64,000 bases of DNA from Synechococcus sp. CBW1004 (GCF_015840715.1 NZ_CP060397.1:682001-746000), one strand, 5' to 3'; shown: positions 21,337 through 29,861, counted from the stretch's first letter. The notes: generated by a model not told the origin, from the sequence alone. Program-made: numbers and translations.

Positions 21337-21669
21337 ACACCCCATCCGAACTCCACGGTGGCGACCGCGATCCCCGCTGCGGATTCCCCCGGGCGTGGAT
21401 CACGGTTCAGCTGTGAGCATCCGCGCACCCGCAGGCCGCACGGTGTCATTGACCACAGTCCTGGGCGGAGCGAATCCGCACAATCACAGGGCGACCTTTC
21501 CAGGGTCGGGCAAGGGAGAAACAACAGGCGAGGGTTGGCCCCCTCGCCTTTTTCATGGCTCAGGCCGCGATTCTTCCGATTTCTGTGGAAAAAACAGGCA
21601 AAAGCGGTGGAAAACTGCGCACCGATGCGGAAATCGCAGGGTCAGTGCTGGTCTCATGTGCGCACCACG
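21337..21669. other. Intergenic region with a hairpin; possible small RNA
   Basis: About 330 bases between the convergent GMC and cbiX genes. A short stem CGACC/GGTCG (about 21492-21508) is followed by an A-rich linker (GGGAGAAACAACA) and the strong terminator hairpin at 21527-21553. This two-hairpin shape resembles some short cyanobacterial RNAs, but no conserved sequence could be confirmed. ORFs here are not convincing. Confidence 0.35.
21527..21553 (+). terminator. Rho-independent terminator
   Basis: A perfect 8-bp stem GGCGAGGG/CCCTCGCC with a 6-nt loop and five T residues on the plus strand. On the minus strand no T run follows, so it serves rightward transcripts (the GMC gene or a small RNA). 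Confidence 0.85.
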
Positions 21670-22914
21670 TCAGGGAGATCCCTGCCGAAGCGTGCGCGGG
21701 CCGAGCGGGTGATCCGCATGGGGATAGGGGGTGTGGTGGTGGGCTTGGGCGTCTTCAGCGCTGTTCCGCTGGTTCCCGAGGGAGCTCAGCGAGGCCGATT
21801 CCGGAGCATCGCCGTCTGCGTGGCTGTGGTCATGTCCCTGGAGATGACCCTCCCCATGACTGTGTGCATGGCCATGGCTGTGCCCATGAGTGTGCCCGTG
21901 GCTGTGGGGGTGCTCGTGGCTGAGGCCGGCAGGGAGGGCGCTGATCTCCTGGCAGGCCCCGGTGCATTCGGTCTCACACAGCTGGCAGCTCTCCACCAGA
22001 CCCTCAACGTGATGGTGATGGCTGTGCTGGGGCGCACCCACCTCCTGCTCAAATCCCAGCACCTGGGCGCGGTACTTGCAGAGCGAACAGTTCATGTCGG
22101 TGTCGCCCCGCAGCACCTCCTCCACCCGCTCCCGGAAGGTGCCCAGCACGTCGGGGTGATCGCCGAGGTAGCCGGCATGCAGGAAGGAGATCTCCGGGTG
22201 GTCTTCGGCCACCCGGTCGCTGTGCTGGCGGATGCGGCTGACCAGCACGCCCGAGAACAGGAAGTACGGAAAGACCACGATCCGCCGGTAGCCCAGCTTC
22301 ACCACGGCCCGCAGTCCCGGTTCAACCAGCGGGAAGGTGACCCCGGAGTAGAGCGTTTCGCCCCAGCCGAAGCCGAAACCTTCCACCAGCATCCGCGTCA
22401 CCTTGGCGACATTGGAGTTCGCGTCGGGGTCGGAGGAACCCCGTCCCACCACCACCAGCAGCGTTTCGGAGACCGGGATCGCGGCAAGCCCCTGGTCGTG
22501 CCGACGCCGGTCGTCCTGCTCCAGGCTGGCGCGGATGCGGGCTCCCGCCGCCAGGATCATGCGCCGGTCGACCCCCAGTTCCCGGCCGTAGTCGATGCGC
22601 AGTCCCGTTTCGGCGGCGTAGGTGTTGAGCACCGACGGAATGTCGTTCTTCGCGTGGCCGGCCGCGAACAGCATCGCCGGTACCGCCAGCACATGCTCGA
22701 CTCCCCGGTGGCGCAGGGCATCGAGACCATCGCGCAGGATCGGCCTGGCGAATTCCAGGTAGCCGTACTCCAGCGGCACCGGCTCGAGATCCCGGCGCAG
22801 GGCCTCGGCCAGGGCGGCGAATTCGGCCACGGCCAGCCGGTTGCGGCTGCCATGGCCGCAGACCAGAACGCCGATGCGGCCGTGGGGTCCTGCAGGGGAG
22901 AGGGCGGAAGTCAT
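21670..22914 (-). CDS. cbiX: Sirohydrochlorin chelatase CbiX/SirB, long form with His-rich tail
   Basis: Inserts Fe or Co into sirohydrochlorin for siroheme or cobalamin. The 414-aa product has two CbiX-type halves: VLVCGHGSRNRLAVAEFAAL with AVPAMLFAAGHAKNDIP, then LLVVVGRGSSDPDAN with IVVFPYFLFSGVL. After residue 270 comes an MxCxxC motif (MNCSLC), a further Cys cluster (CQLCETECTGAC) and a stretch with over 20 His as HGH/HSH repeats. The long CbiX of Bacillus megaterium has a similar MxCxxC and His-rich tail that bind an iron-sulfur cluster and metal. The ATG at 22914 is preferred to 22926. Confidence 0.88.
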   Translation of the reverse strand: MTSALSPAGPHGRIGVLVCGHGSRNRLAVAEFAALAEALRRDLEPVPLEYGYLEFARPILRDGLDALRHRGVEHVLAVPAMLFAAGHAKNDIPSVLNTYAAETGLRIDYGRELGVDRRMILAAGARIRASLEQDDRRRHDQGLAAIPVSETLLVVVGRGSSDPDANSNVAKVTRMLVEGFGFGWGETLYSGVTFPLVEPGLRAVVKLGYRRIVVFPYFLFSGVLVSRIRQHSDRVAEDHPEISFLHAGYLGDHPDVLGTFRERVEEVLRGDTDMNCSLCKYRAQVLGFEQEVGAPQHSHHHHVEGLVESCQLCETECTGACQEISALPAGLSHEHPHSHGHTHGHSHGHAHSHGEGHLQGHDHSHADGDAPESASLSSLGNQRNSAEDAQAHHHTPYPHADHPLGPRTLRQGSP

Positions 22915-23024
22915 GGGGGCGCACACCTGGGCCGACCCTATTCCCGGCCGGTCATCGGATCAGCCCTGGCGTTCCGGTCCCCGCCGCCGCCGCGCCGACC
23001 CCCCGGGGACGCAAGGATGGCTTC

Positions 23025-23681
23025 ATGAGCCTCCGGATCCCCCCTTATCAGCCCCTGCCGGCTCCGGCCAGGGACACGCCGATCCTGCAGCTGCCGATCG
23101 CCCGGCTGCACCCCACCCAGATGTGCGTGGGACTGGCCGAGGTACGCAGCCGCCAGGTGGATTTCAGTCAGGACAGCCGCGAGCGGCGCCAGCGCTACCT
23201 GCGCAGCAAGCCCATCCCGCTCGTCTGCCTCGACGGACGCGAGTTCTGGATGGTGGATCGCCATCACCGCCTGCGGGGCCTGATCGAGATCGATCCCGAG
23301 GCCGAAGCCTTCGGCTACAGCGTCCTGGAACTGAGCGGCCTCGATCGGCGTGGTGTTCTGGAGGCCCTGCATGCCCGGGGCTGGCTGTACCTCTATGACG
23401 GCCGGGGTCTTGGACCCCTCTCGCCCCTGGCCCTGCCGGAGTTCCTCAGCGGCCTGCAGGACGACCCCTACCGCAGCCTCGTGTGGAAGCTGAAGAAGGA
23501 GGGTCTCATCGATCCGGCGCCGTTGATTCCCTTCCATGAGTTCCGCTGGGCTGCGTGGCTCAGGCGCAGGCCCCTGCCTCCCTTCAGTTCGTCGGAACTG
23601 GAGCCGGCCCTCCCCTCTGCCCGCACCCTCGTTCGTTCGAGTGCCGCCTCCCACCTCGCCGGCTGGAAGGGGCGCCGCTGA
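23025..23681 (+). CDS. ParB-like nuclease domain protein (PF08857 type)
   Basis: A 218-aa protein. LPIARLHPTQMCVGLAEVRS, then SKPIPLVCLDGREFWMVDRH, and HHRLRG are the motifs of the ParBc_2 (PF08857) putative ParB-like nuclease family. No helix-turn-helix DNA-binding domain is seen, so it is unlikely to be a true chromosome-partition ParB. Role unknown. ATG 23025 follows AAGGA. Divergent from cbiX. Confidence 0.8.
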   Translation: MSLRIPPYQPLPAPARDTPILQLPIARLHPTQMCVGLAEVRSRQVDFSQDSRERRQRYLRSKPIPLVCLDGREFWMVDRHHRLRGLIEIDPEAEAFGYSVLELSGLDRRGVLEALHARGWLYLYDGRGLGPLSPLALPEFLSGLQDDPYRSLVWKLKKEGLIDPAPLIPFHEFRWAAWLRRRPLPPFSSSELEPALPSARTLVRSSAASHLAGWKGRR

Positions 23682-23741
23682 GACGGCGGCCAGCGGGCAG
23701 GGCTAGACAGGGGGCGGTGTTGAAGCCTGCAAGCAGCTGCC

Positions 23742-24188
23742 ATGCCCTATTCCCACATCCTGGTGCCCAGCGATGGCAGCGAGCTCTCACGACGTGCCAT
23801 CGCCCATGCCGTGCAGCTGGCCTCCCGGCTCGGCGCTCGCCTCACCTTTCTCCACGTCCACGCCAATGTGCCGCTGCCCCTCGGGGGCCTTGGAGAGGCT
23901 CTGGAACCGCGCACGATGGAGGCCCTGATCGCCGCGAGTCTGCAGGAGTCGGATCGGATTCTTGAGGAGGCTGCCACTCAGGCCGACAGCGCTGGCGTGC
24001 CCTACCGCTGCGAACGGGTCCCCGGGGACCTGCCCCATCGCGGCATCCTTGCCACCGCATCCCGTCTCGGCTGCGACCTGATCGTGATGGCCTCCCATGG
24101 CCGGCGCGGGTTGAGCGGGCTCCTGATCGGCAGTGAGACGCAGCGGGTGCTGGCGGAGGCTCCCTGCCCTGTGCTGGTGCACCGTTGA
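23742..24188 (+). CDS. Universal stress protein (UspA family)
   Basis: A 148-aa single Usp domain. Features are the N-terminal strand HILVPSDGSELSRRA and the nucleotide-binding C-terminal motif SHGRRGLSGLLIGSETQRVL with APCPVLVHR, of the ATP-binding G-2x-G-9x-G-S type. It likely acts as a cytosolic stress-responsive nucleotide-binding protein. It starts 60 nt after the ParB-like gene. Confidence 0.93.
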   Translation: MPYSHILVPSDGSELSRRAIAHAVQLASRLGARLTFLHVHANVPLPLGGLGEALEPRTMEALIAASLQESDRILEEAATQADSAGVPYRCERVPGDLPHRGILATASRLGCDLIVMASHGRRGLSGLLIGSETQRVLAEAPCPVLVHR

Positions 24189-24270
24189 CCGGCCGTCCAC
24201 CGCTGTCGCGCTTGAGATGTCGGTGATGTGCGGCAGGATGGGGTGTCCTGCGGACGAGGACGGTTCGGCC

Positions 24271-24783
24271 ATGTCCCGTGATCGAGATCCCCTCCAGATC
24301 CCTCGGGCGGGGCTGGAGGCAGCCCCCCTGGCCGGACTGGTGTCGATCCCGTTGCCAGGTCGGACGGTGCCCCTGCCGTCGGGCCGGCTGGTCGCCGAAT
24401 CCACCCTCGGTGCGGTCGTTGTTTACGGCATCTACCAGGCTCTGCTCAGCGCGCTCCGCTGCGAGGCTCTCGTGCGTCGCGGTGAACTCGATCGCCAGGC
24501 CCAGGTCCGTATCGTGAGTCGGTCCGCCTGGGCGGCCATGCAGCAGGGAGCGGCCATCGGAGTGGTCCTCAGCCTGGTGGTGCTGGTGCTCCCCTGGCTG
24601 AGCCTGCCGCTGGGATTGCTGAGTGTGGTCGGCGCCGGTCGTGCCTCCCTCGATCTCGCCCATGCCTTCTGGGATGGCCTGAGCCCGCTGCAGCGCCATG
24701 ACCTGCATCGTGCGGCCTATGCGGCAGGTGTGAGCCTCCACCGCCTGTTGGGTGGTGGTCGCCTTGCAGCCGGGTCGCTCTGA
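24271..24783 (+). CDS. Hypothetical membrane protein
   Basis: From ATG 24271 the product is 170 aa with a polar N-terminus (MSRDRDPLQIPRAGLEAAPL), a central hydrophobic helix (AAIGVVLSLVVLVLPWLSLP followed by LGLLSVVG) and weaker helices nearby (STLGAVVVYGIYQALLSAL). No known domain was recognised. Upstream in-frame codons overlap the Usp gene and are less likely. It may be co-transcribed with the Usp gene 82 nt upstream. Confidence 0.6.
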   Translation: MSRDRDPLQIPRAGLEAAPLAGLVSIPLPGRTVPLPSGRLVAESTLGAVVVYGIYQALLSALRCEALVRRGELDRQAQVRIVSRSAWAAMQQGAAIGVVLSLVVLVLPWLSLPLGLLSVVGAGRASLDLAHAFWDGLSPLQRHDLHRAAYAAGVSLHRLLGGGRLAAGSL

Positions 24784-24799
24784 TCGGCTTTCGCCCTGG

Positions 24800-24829
24800 G
24801 GTCTGATCAGGACGGGTCTGATCAGGACG
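24800..24829. repeat. Perfect 15-nt tandem duplication
   Basis: The unit GGTCTGATCAGGACG occurs twice head to tail with no gap. The second copy contains the stop codon of the small ORF 24822-24953. Confidence 0.95.
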
Positions 24830-24953
24830 CGCTGAAGAATCCCCGCGAGCTCAGCCAGCCGATCACCAGGAGCAGCGGCACCACGAAGGCCAGGAAGATC
24901 TGAAGCCTCACCAGACGGTCGGGTGGGGCGGAGGAGGGTTTGGAGGGGGGCAT
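24822..24953 (-). CDS. 43-aa single-pass membrane protein
   Basis: Read directly on the minus strand: MPPSKPSSAPPDRLVRLQIF, then a helix LAFVVPLLLVIGWLSS and a short tail ending FFSAS. A Pro/Ser-rich cytosolic stub, a basic stop-transfer segment and one helix look like a real small membrane protein. It lies between the hypothetical membrane gene (plus strand) and the Nif11-like gene (minus strand, 22 nt upstream), so it may be co-transcribed with the latter. Family unknown. Confidence 0.55.
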   Translation of the reverse strand: MPPSKPSSAPPDRLVRLQIFLAFVVPLLLVIGWLSSRGFFSAS

Positions 24954-24975
24954 CGGCAGCGGCAACTGGATCCGA

Positions 24976-25218
24976 TTATCCGGTCCGCTCTAGACCTCCC
25001 TGCTGTTCTCGAACCACAGGTGCCTTGTCGACGCTGGCGGCGCAGGGACGCTGATGCAGTCGCCAGGCCAGCTTCAGATCCTGGTCATCGATGTCAAAGC
25101 CAAGCCGCCGCCCGGCCAGCACCAGTTCGGTTCTGGAGCGGCAGTGCATCAGCGCGCGCCGCAGGGCCGCCTCGCTCTCGGCCTGCTCCACGAGCCGCTC
25201 GAGTTCACTCCAGCTCAT
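24976..25218 (-). CDS. Nif11-like leader-peptide-domain protein
   Basis: From ATG 25218 the product is 80 aa. MSWSELERLVEQAESEAALR followed by TELVLAGRRLGFDIDDQDL matches the Nif11 domain (PF07862), found in nitrogen-fixation-linked proteins and as leader of ribosomally made natural-product precursors. No Gly-Gly cleavage site followed by a Cys-rich core is present, and no lanthionine synthetase or peptidase lies nearby, so it is probably not a standard precursor. The upstream reading to 25488 is not supported. Confidence 0.72.
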   Translation of the reverse strand: MSWSELERLVEQAESEAALRRALMHCRSRTELVLAGRRLGFDIDDQDLKLAWRLHQRPCAASVDKAPVVREQQGGLERTG

Positions 25219-25505
25219 CCGTCTCCGCCGTGGCGGGTTCAGCCTGGCAACGACGGCGCCGGCGCACCACCCTCCATCAAGGAGCCGATCCGGAATGTCC
25301 GGCCGGGTCGCTGAGCAGCCGCCGTCTGCGCTGCGGGCCTCCGGCTTATCTCCTGTGCAGAGGATGCGGTGCGGCGGTGATGCCCTGACGGCGTGCCGTG
25401 AGGCCCGGGTTCCAGGCGTCAGGGCCGGGGGCCTGCGGGACGACGGGCCAGGCACCTGCGCACATTGACTAGAATTAGCGATTGTCATCAGACTGATTCC
25501 TGCGC

Positions 25506-27356
25506 TTGCGCCTGTTCTCCCTCTTCAGGCACGATCGAGCATCGGTCCTGATCCTGAGTTTGCTGGCGATTGCCGCAAACCAGATTGGCGTTGATCTGTT
25601 TTATGGGACCCGACTTTATCTGGGCTCCATTCCAGTCGTGCTTGCCCTGCTGTTGTTCGGCAAGCGTGGACTTCTGGTCGGTGTGGCTTCGGTTCTGTGC
25701 GTCCCCCGGCTCTGGCTGGAGCCACAGGTTGCGATTGTGCAACTGGCTGAGGTGTTCTGGCTGGCCGGCTTTCTTCACCTCGGAAACGAACGCCGTGAAG
25801 CTCGTGAGCGAGGAGAAATTGTTCTGGCAGACATGCTGTTCTGGATTGTCGTCGCCATTCCGCTCGACATCCTGATGTTTGGTGTCCTCGCCAGTGACGA
25901 TCTCCCCACCGTGCTGGATCGTTCCCTGCTTCAGGGAGTCAACGGCATCGTCAACACCGCTGCTGCCTTCAGCCTTTTGATTCTGATCCGCATTGACCAG
26001 AGTCGACGGGATCCGGCCCGCAGCGTCTCCCTGCAGGGGCTGATGCTCATCTCCCTGCTCGGCCTCATCCTGCTCTCCGGCATGTTCTCCCTGGCCGTCG
26101 CTGTGCGACAGCTCGACCGGGAGGTCATCGATGATCGGCTGGCGCGCTTCCGCCAGCTGGCCCTCACCTCCGCCGTTCTGCAGAGCGAGGCACTCGAGGA
26201 CCTGTCTGGCCTGGGTCGTCACCACCAGTCGCCCCTGGATTTTCAGGTCTTCGATGGTGAAGGCAGGATCATCTACGACAGCAATCCGGCTCTGTTTCAG
26301 ACGCTCGAGACCCGCTACGTGGAACCGGGATCGCCGCTGCCGCAGCACCCGCAAGTGGACGAGCCTCTTGATCTGTTGATTCCCGCGGAGTCGCAGCCAT
26401 CCATGATCTCAGGCCTCCGTGGTTACTGGCGCTATCAGAGCACGGATGATCTGGAGGCCCGCACGGGAGCGTTCGCGGCATCCGCACCGGACAGGATGGT
26501 GGTGGTGGTGGTCGAGCCTGCCCGGAACGGCATCCGTGAGCTCCAGGCACAGAGCAGCGGTGAGATTCGTTCGCTGGCCCTGCTTGTCCTGGTCGCGATG
26601 ATCGTGGCTCGGGGTATCTCAGGATTCGTTGTTCGCCAGATTCCCGAGCGGCCCCTTCTGCACGGTTTCCGTGCCGAGGATGATCCCTCGGCCCCGGAGG
26701 GCACGGCCGGCTCCCCGCCTCCGGAGAGATTCCATTCGGTGCTCAGCGAGTTGCAGCCCTTGTTGCAGGCCCTGCGCGCCCGCGCCGATGTTCTCGTGAA
26801 TCTGCGCGAGTCGTTCCGACGAAGCGAGCGTCAACGTCACCGTCTGGAGGAGGAAGTCGGCAGGCTGAACATCATCGATCCACTGACAGGCTGTTTCAAT
26901 CGCCGCGAACTGTATCGGCGGCTCGATCATGAGCTGCGACTCAGCGGCCGCGAAGAGCGCGAATTGAGTTTTCTCTGTCTGGAAATCGATCATCTTCGCC
27001 ACATCCATGACAGCTACGGCGAGCCTGTTTCCGCGGAGGTGCTGCGCCGGATCGCCCTGGAGCTGCGCAATCGCTCCCGCGCCACGGACTTTCTCTGTCG
27101 CCTCGGTCCCGAGCAGTTCGGGCTGCTCTTGCCTGCCTGCGATGCCGTGTCGGCTGGAAAAGTGGCTTCGATGCTGAGCGATGTGGTGCGCTCCCTGGAG
27201 ATCCGCCACGAGCGATCCATCCTCGCCGTCACCCTCAGTGTCGGGGTGGCATCGCTTCAGTCCCACCGGGACGATCCGGATGCGTTGATCAAGCGCGCCC
27301 AGAGCGCCTTGTACCGGGCCAAGGCCGAAGGACGCGACCGCGTGGTGATCGCCTGA
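25506..27356 (+). CDS. Membrane-bound GGDEF-domain protein with degenerate active site
   Basis: A 616-aa protein with an N-terminal membrane sensor of about seven helices (residues 10-200), a periplasmic-like segment (about 205-350), a further helix near 355-375, and a coiled-coil lead-in (FRRSERQRHRLEEEVGRLN) to a GGDEF domain starting at IIDPLTGCFNRRELYRRL. The catalytic GGDEF is replaced by GPEQF (residues 534-538), and the metal-binding and GD positions upstream are altered (LEIDHLRHIHDSYGEPVSAE). It probably does not make c-di-GMP; it may bind nucleotide or act as a receptor. TTG start. Confidence 0.85.
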   Translation: MRLFSLFRHDRASVLILSLLAIAANQIGVDLFYGTRLYLGSIPVVLALLLFGKRGLLVGVASVLCVPRLWLEPQVAIVQLAEVFWLAGFLHLGNERREARERGEIVLADMLFWIVVAIPLDILMFGVLASDDLPTVLDRSLLQGVNGIVNTAAAFSLLILIRIDQSRRDPARSVSLQGLMLISLLGLILLSGMFSLAVAVRQLDREVIDDRLARFRQLALTSAVLQSEALEDLSGLGRHHQSPLDFQVFDGEGRIIYDSNPALFQTLETRYVEPGSPLPQHPQVDEPLDLLIPAESQPSMISGLRGYWRYQSTDDLEARTGAFAASAPDRMVVVVVEPARNGIRELQAQSSGEIRSLALLVLVAMIVARGISGFVVRQIPERPLLHGFRAEDDPSAPEGTAGSPPPERFHSVLSELQPLLQALRARADVLVNLRESFRRSERQRHRLEEEVGRLNIIDPLTGCFNRRELYRRLDHELRLSGREERELSFLCLEIDHLRHIHDSYGEPVSAEVLRRIALELRNRSRATDFLCRLGPEQFGLLLPACDAVSAGKVASMLSDVVRSLEIRHERSILAVTLSVGVASLQSHRDDPDALIKRAQSALYRAKAEGRDRVVIA

Positions 27357-27426
27357 GCCGCCGCCGGCCCTCCGGCTGCTCCCGGTGCTTTCGAAACGAT
27401 CGCGATCCGTGTGTCTGTCTGTCAGC

Positions 27427-28518
27427 TCAGGGACCGTCGCCCTCCTGACGCCCTGGGCTGGCTTCCGACTCTCTGAAGGCGCTTGCACCCGGCTCCCGCT
27501 CATCCAGGCCATCACCCCGCTCGGCGGCGAAGTCCCCCTCCAGCGGTTCGGCGGCGAGGTCCTCCACTTCCCGCAGGTAGCGGGCCAGCGGAGCGGCGCT
27601 GCCGTGGGTCACATAGATCTGGCGGGCGCCGCTCTCGCGCACGCTACGCAGCAGCCCGGGCCAGTCCGCGTGATCGCTCAGGACGAACCCCCGTTCATAG
27701 CCCCGCCGCCGCCGGGCGCCCCGCACGGCCATCCAGCCGCTGACGAACGCGGTCTGGGGATGGCGGAAACGACGCATCCAGGCGGAGCGATGGGCTGAGG
27801 GGGGCGCCAGGATCAGCCTCCCAGCCAGGGATTCGCCGCGGGGCACGGCGCTCACCGGTCGGGTGGGCACCATCGCCACCCCGGCCTGCCGGTAGGCCTC
27901 CATCAGGTTCTCGACGGCGCCATGCAGCAGCACCTCCTCACGGACGCCGATCGCCTGCAGCTCTGCCAGGATCCGCTGCGCCTTGCCGAAGGCATAGGCG
28001 AACAGCAGCGAGGGCCGCTCCGGAGCCGCCTGCCACCAGCGGTGGATGTCGGCGGCCACCTCCCCGCCGGGTTGCCAGCGGTAGAGCGGCAGGCCGAAGG
28101 TGGCTTCGGTGATGAACACATCGGCCTGCACAGGCTCGAACGGGGTGCAGCTGGGATCGGGGCAACGTTTGTAGTCGCCGCTCACCAGCCAGCTCTCCCC
28201 GGCGCCCTCCAGCCGGATCTGGGCACTGCCCAGCACATGGCCGGCGCTGTGGAAGGAGACACGCGCGTCGCCGATGCGGTGCACCTGGCCGTAGTCCAGT
28301 GGCAGCAGCTGAATCCGATCCCCGAGCCGCTGCCGCAGGATCGCTTCGCTGCTGCCGATCGCCCAGTACTCCCCGCAGCCAGGACGGGCGTGGTCGGCAT
28401 GGGCATGGGTGATCAGGGCGCGGGGAACAGGCCGCCAGGGATCGATCCAGGCCTGGGCGGCCGGGCAGTAAAGGCCCTGGGGGGTCAGCCGCAGCAGTCC
28501 GCCGGCAGGCAGGGGCAT
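27427..28518 (-). CDS. Ligase-associated-type DNA exonuclease (metallo-beta-lactamase fold)
   Basis: From ATG 28518 the product is 363 aa. It has a beta-lactamase-fold nuclease core: ALITHAHADHARPG (HxHxDH), FHSAGHVLGSAQIRLEG, WLVSGDYKRCPDPSC, and a beta-CASP-like C-terminus with SDHADWPGLLRSV and IYVTHG. This matches the ligase-associated DNA exonuclease family (TIGR04122). In many bacteria it is next to an ATP-dependent ligase and Lhr helicase; neither is in this window. The reading up to 28707 is not supported. Confidence 0.85.
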   Translation of the reverse strand: MPLPAGGLLRLTPQGLYCPAAQAWIDPWRPVPRALITHAHADHARPGCGEYWAIGSSEAILRQRLGDRIQLLPLDYGQVHRIGDARVSFHSAGHVLGSAQIRLEGAGESWLVSGDYKRCPDPSCTPFEPVQADVFITEATFGLPLYRWQPGGEVAADIHRWWQAAPERPSLLFAYAFGKAQRILAELQAIGVREEVLLHGAVENLMEAYRQAGVAMVPTRPVSAVPRGESLAGRLILAPPSAHRSAWMRRFRHPQTAFVSGWMAVRGARRRRGYERGFVLSDHADWPGLLRSVRESGARQIYVTHGSAAPLARYLREVEDLAAEPLEGDFAAERGDGLDEREPGASAFRESEASPGRQEGDGP

Positions 28519-28730
28519 GGGCGGAAGATCAGGGTGGCAGCCGGGTTGGCCGTGGCGCCGTAGCGCCCCAAGGGTAGGAAGACCCCCTGCGGCGGGTGGG
28601 CAGGCGCGGAGCCTTGGGCCGTGGTTGGTCCCCCTGTCTCCGCAGCGAGCGGCTGGGCCAGGTGAGGGCCGGTCGCGTTGACGTCCGGGATGGCCCTCGT
28701 TAGCCATGGGGCATCGCTGTCTTCTCCGCC

Positions 28731-29819
28731 ATGGCCCTCGACGCGTTCCGCGACGAACTGGCGGCTACCGCTGCCGCTCTGTCCGCCCCTGGCACCGGTC
28801 TGCTGGCGGCTGATGAATCCACCGCCACGATCGGCAAGCGCTTCGCGGCCATCGGCCTGGAGAACAGCGAGGCGAATCGGCGCTCCTACCGCAGTCTGCT
28901 GGCCAGTGCCCCTGAACTGGCGGAGGCGATCAGCGGCGTGATCCTGTTCGAGGAAACCCTGTTTCAGGACAGCGTTTCGGAGGTTGGTGAGCCAGGTCCG
29001 CCGATTGTGACGCTGTTCGAGCAGCAGGGGATCATCCCCGGCATCAAGGTGGACCAGGGCGTGGAATCCCTGGCCGGCGGCCTGGCCGGTGAGAGCTGGT
29101 GCACAGGACTGAAGGGACTGTCCGAGCGGGCCGCGCGGTACTACGCCCGTGGCGCCCGTTTCGCCAAGTGGCGGGCGGTGCTGCGCATCAGTTCCGTGGG
29201 CTGCCCCAGTGAGCTGGCGGTGCGTGAGAACGCCTGGGGGCTGGCCCGCTACGCCCGCACCGTGCAGGAGCAGGGGCTGGTGCCGATCGTCGAGCCCGAG
29301 ATCCTGATGGACGGCGACCACGACATCGCCACCACCGCCTCTGTGCAGGAGTGGGTGCTGCGCACGGTGTACGAGGCGCTGGCCGTCAATGGTGTGTTTC
29401 TGGAGGGCAGCCTGCTCAAGCCCTCGATGACCCTGGCGGGCGCGGATTGCCCGGAGCGGCCGGGCCTTGAGGAGGTGGGGGCGTTCACCGTGCGCACCCT
29501 CAGCCGCAGCGTGCCGGCGGCGGTGCCCGCGATCCTGTTCCTCTCGGGCGGTCTCAGCGAGGAGGATGCGAGCCTCTGCCTCAACGCCATCAACCAGGCC
29601 GCCGCCGAGGGCTTCGCTCCGTGGCACCTGGGCTTCTCGTTCGGCAGGGCCCTGCAGCATTCCTGCCTGAAGCACTGGAACGGCACTGATCGGCAGGCTG
29701 GCCAGGCCGCGCTGCTGGCGAGAGCACGGGCCAATGGTGCCGCGAGCCGCGGTGCCTATGCGGCCGGAACGGAGCCCTCCGACGACGCCAGTCTGTTCGT
29801 GGCTGACTACAGCTACTGA
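28731..29819 (+). CDS. Fructose-bisphosphate aldolase, class I
   Basis: Cleaves or forms fructose 1,6-bisphosphate (glycolysis/Calvin cycle) by a Schiff base. The 362-aa product shows the class I signature: GLLAADESTATIGKRF, GIIPGIKVDQG, LVPIVEPEILMDGDHDI, and the Schiff-base Lys in VFLEGSLLKPSMT, followed by AILFLSGGLSEEDA. ATG 28731 gives MALDAFRDELAATA, a normal start. Divergent from the exonuclease gene with a 212-nt shared upstream region. Confidence 0.95.
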   Translation: MALDAFRDELAATAAALSAPGTGLLAADESTATIGKRFAAIGLENSEANRRSYRSLLASAPELAEAISGVILFEETLFQDSVSEVGEPGPPIVTLFEQQGIIPGIKVDQGVESLAGGLAGESWCTGLKGLSERAARYYARGARFAKWRAVLRISSVGCPSELAVRENAWGLARYARTVQEQGLVPIVEPEILMDGDHDIATTASVQEWVLRTVYEALAVNGVFLEGSLLKPSMTLAGADCPERPGLEEVGAFTVRTLSRSVPAAVPAILFLSGGLSEEDASLCLNAINQAAAEGFAPWHLGFSFGRALQHSCLKHWNGTDRQAGQAALLARARANGAASRGAYAAGTEPSDDASLFVADYSY

Positions 29820-29861
29820 GTCCTCGGGTGTGCCGCGGCGGGATCGACAGTTTGGTTCCGT

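Noticed and set aside
21836-21914. CATG-rich repeat-like DNA, possible tandem repeat or CRISPR-like array
   Set aside because: It is the coding sequence of the His/Gly/Ser tail of CbiX; no regular spacers.
21358-23028. Plus-strand ORF of 556 codons opposite cbiX
   Set aside because: Antisense shadow of the chelatase gene; its His/Met repeats mirror the His-rich tail.
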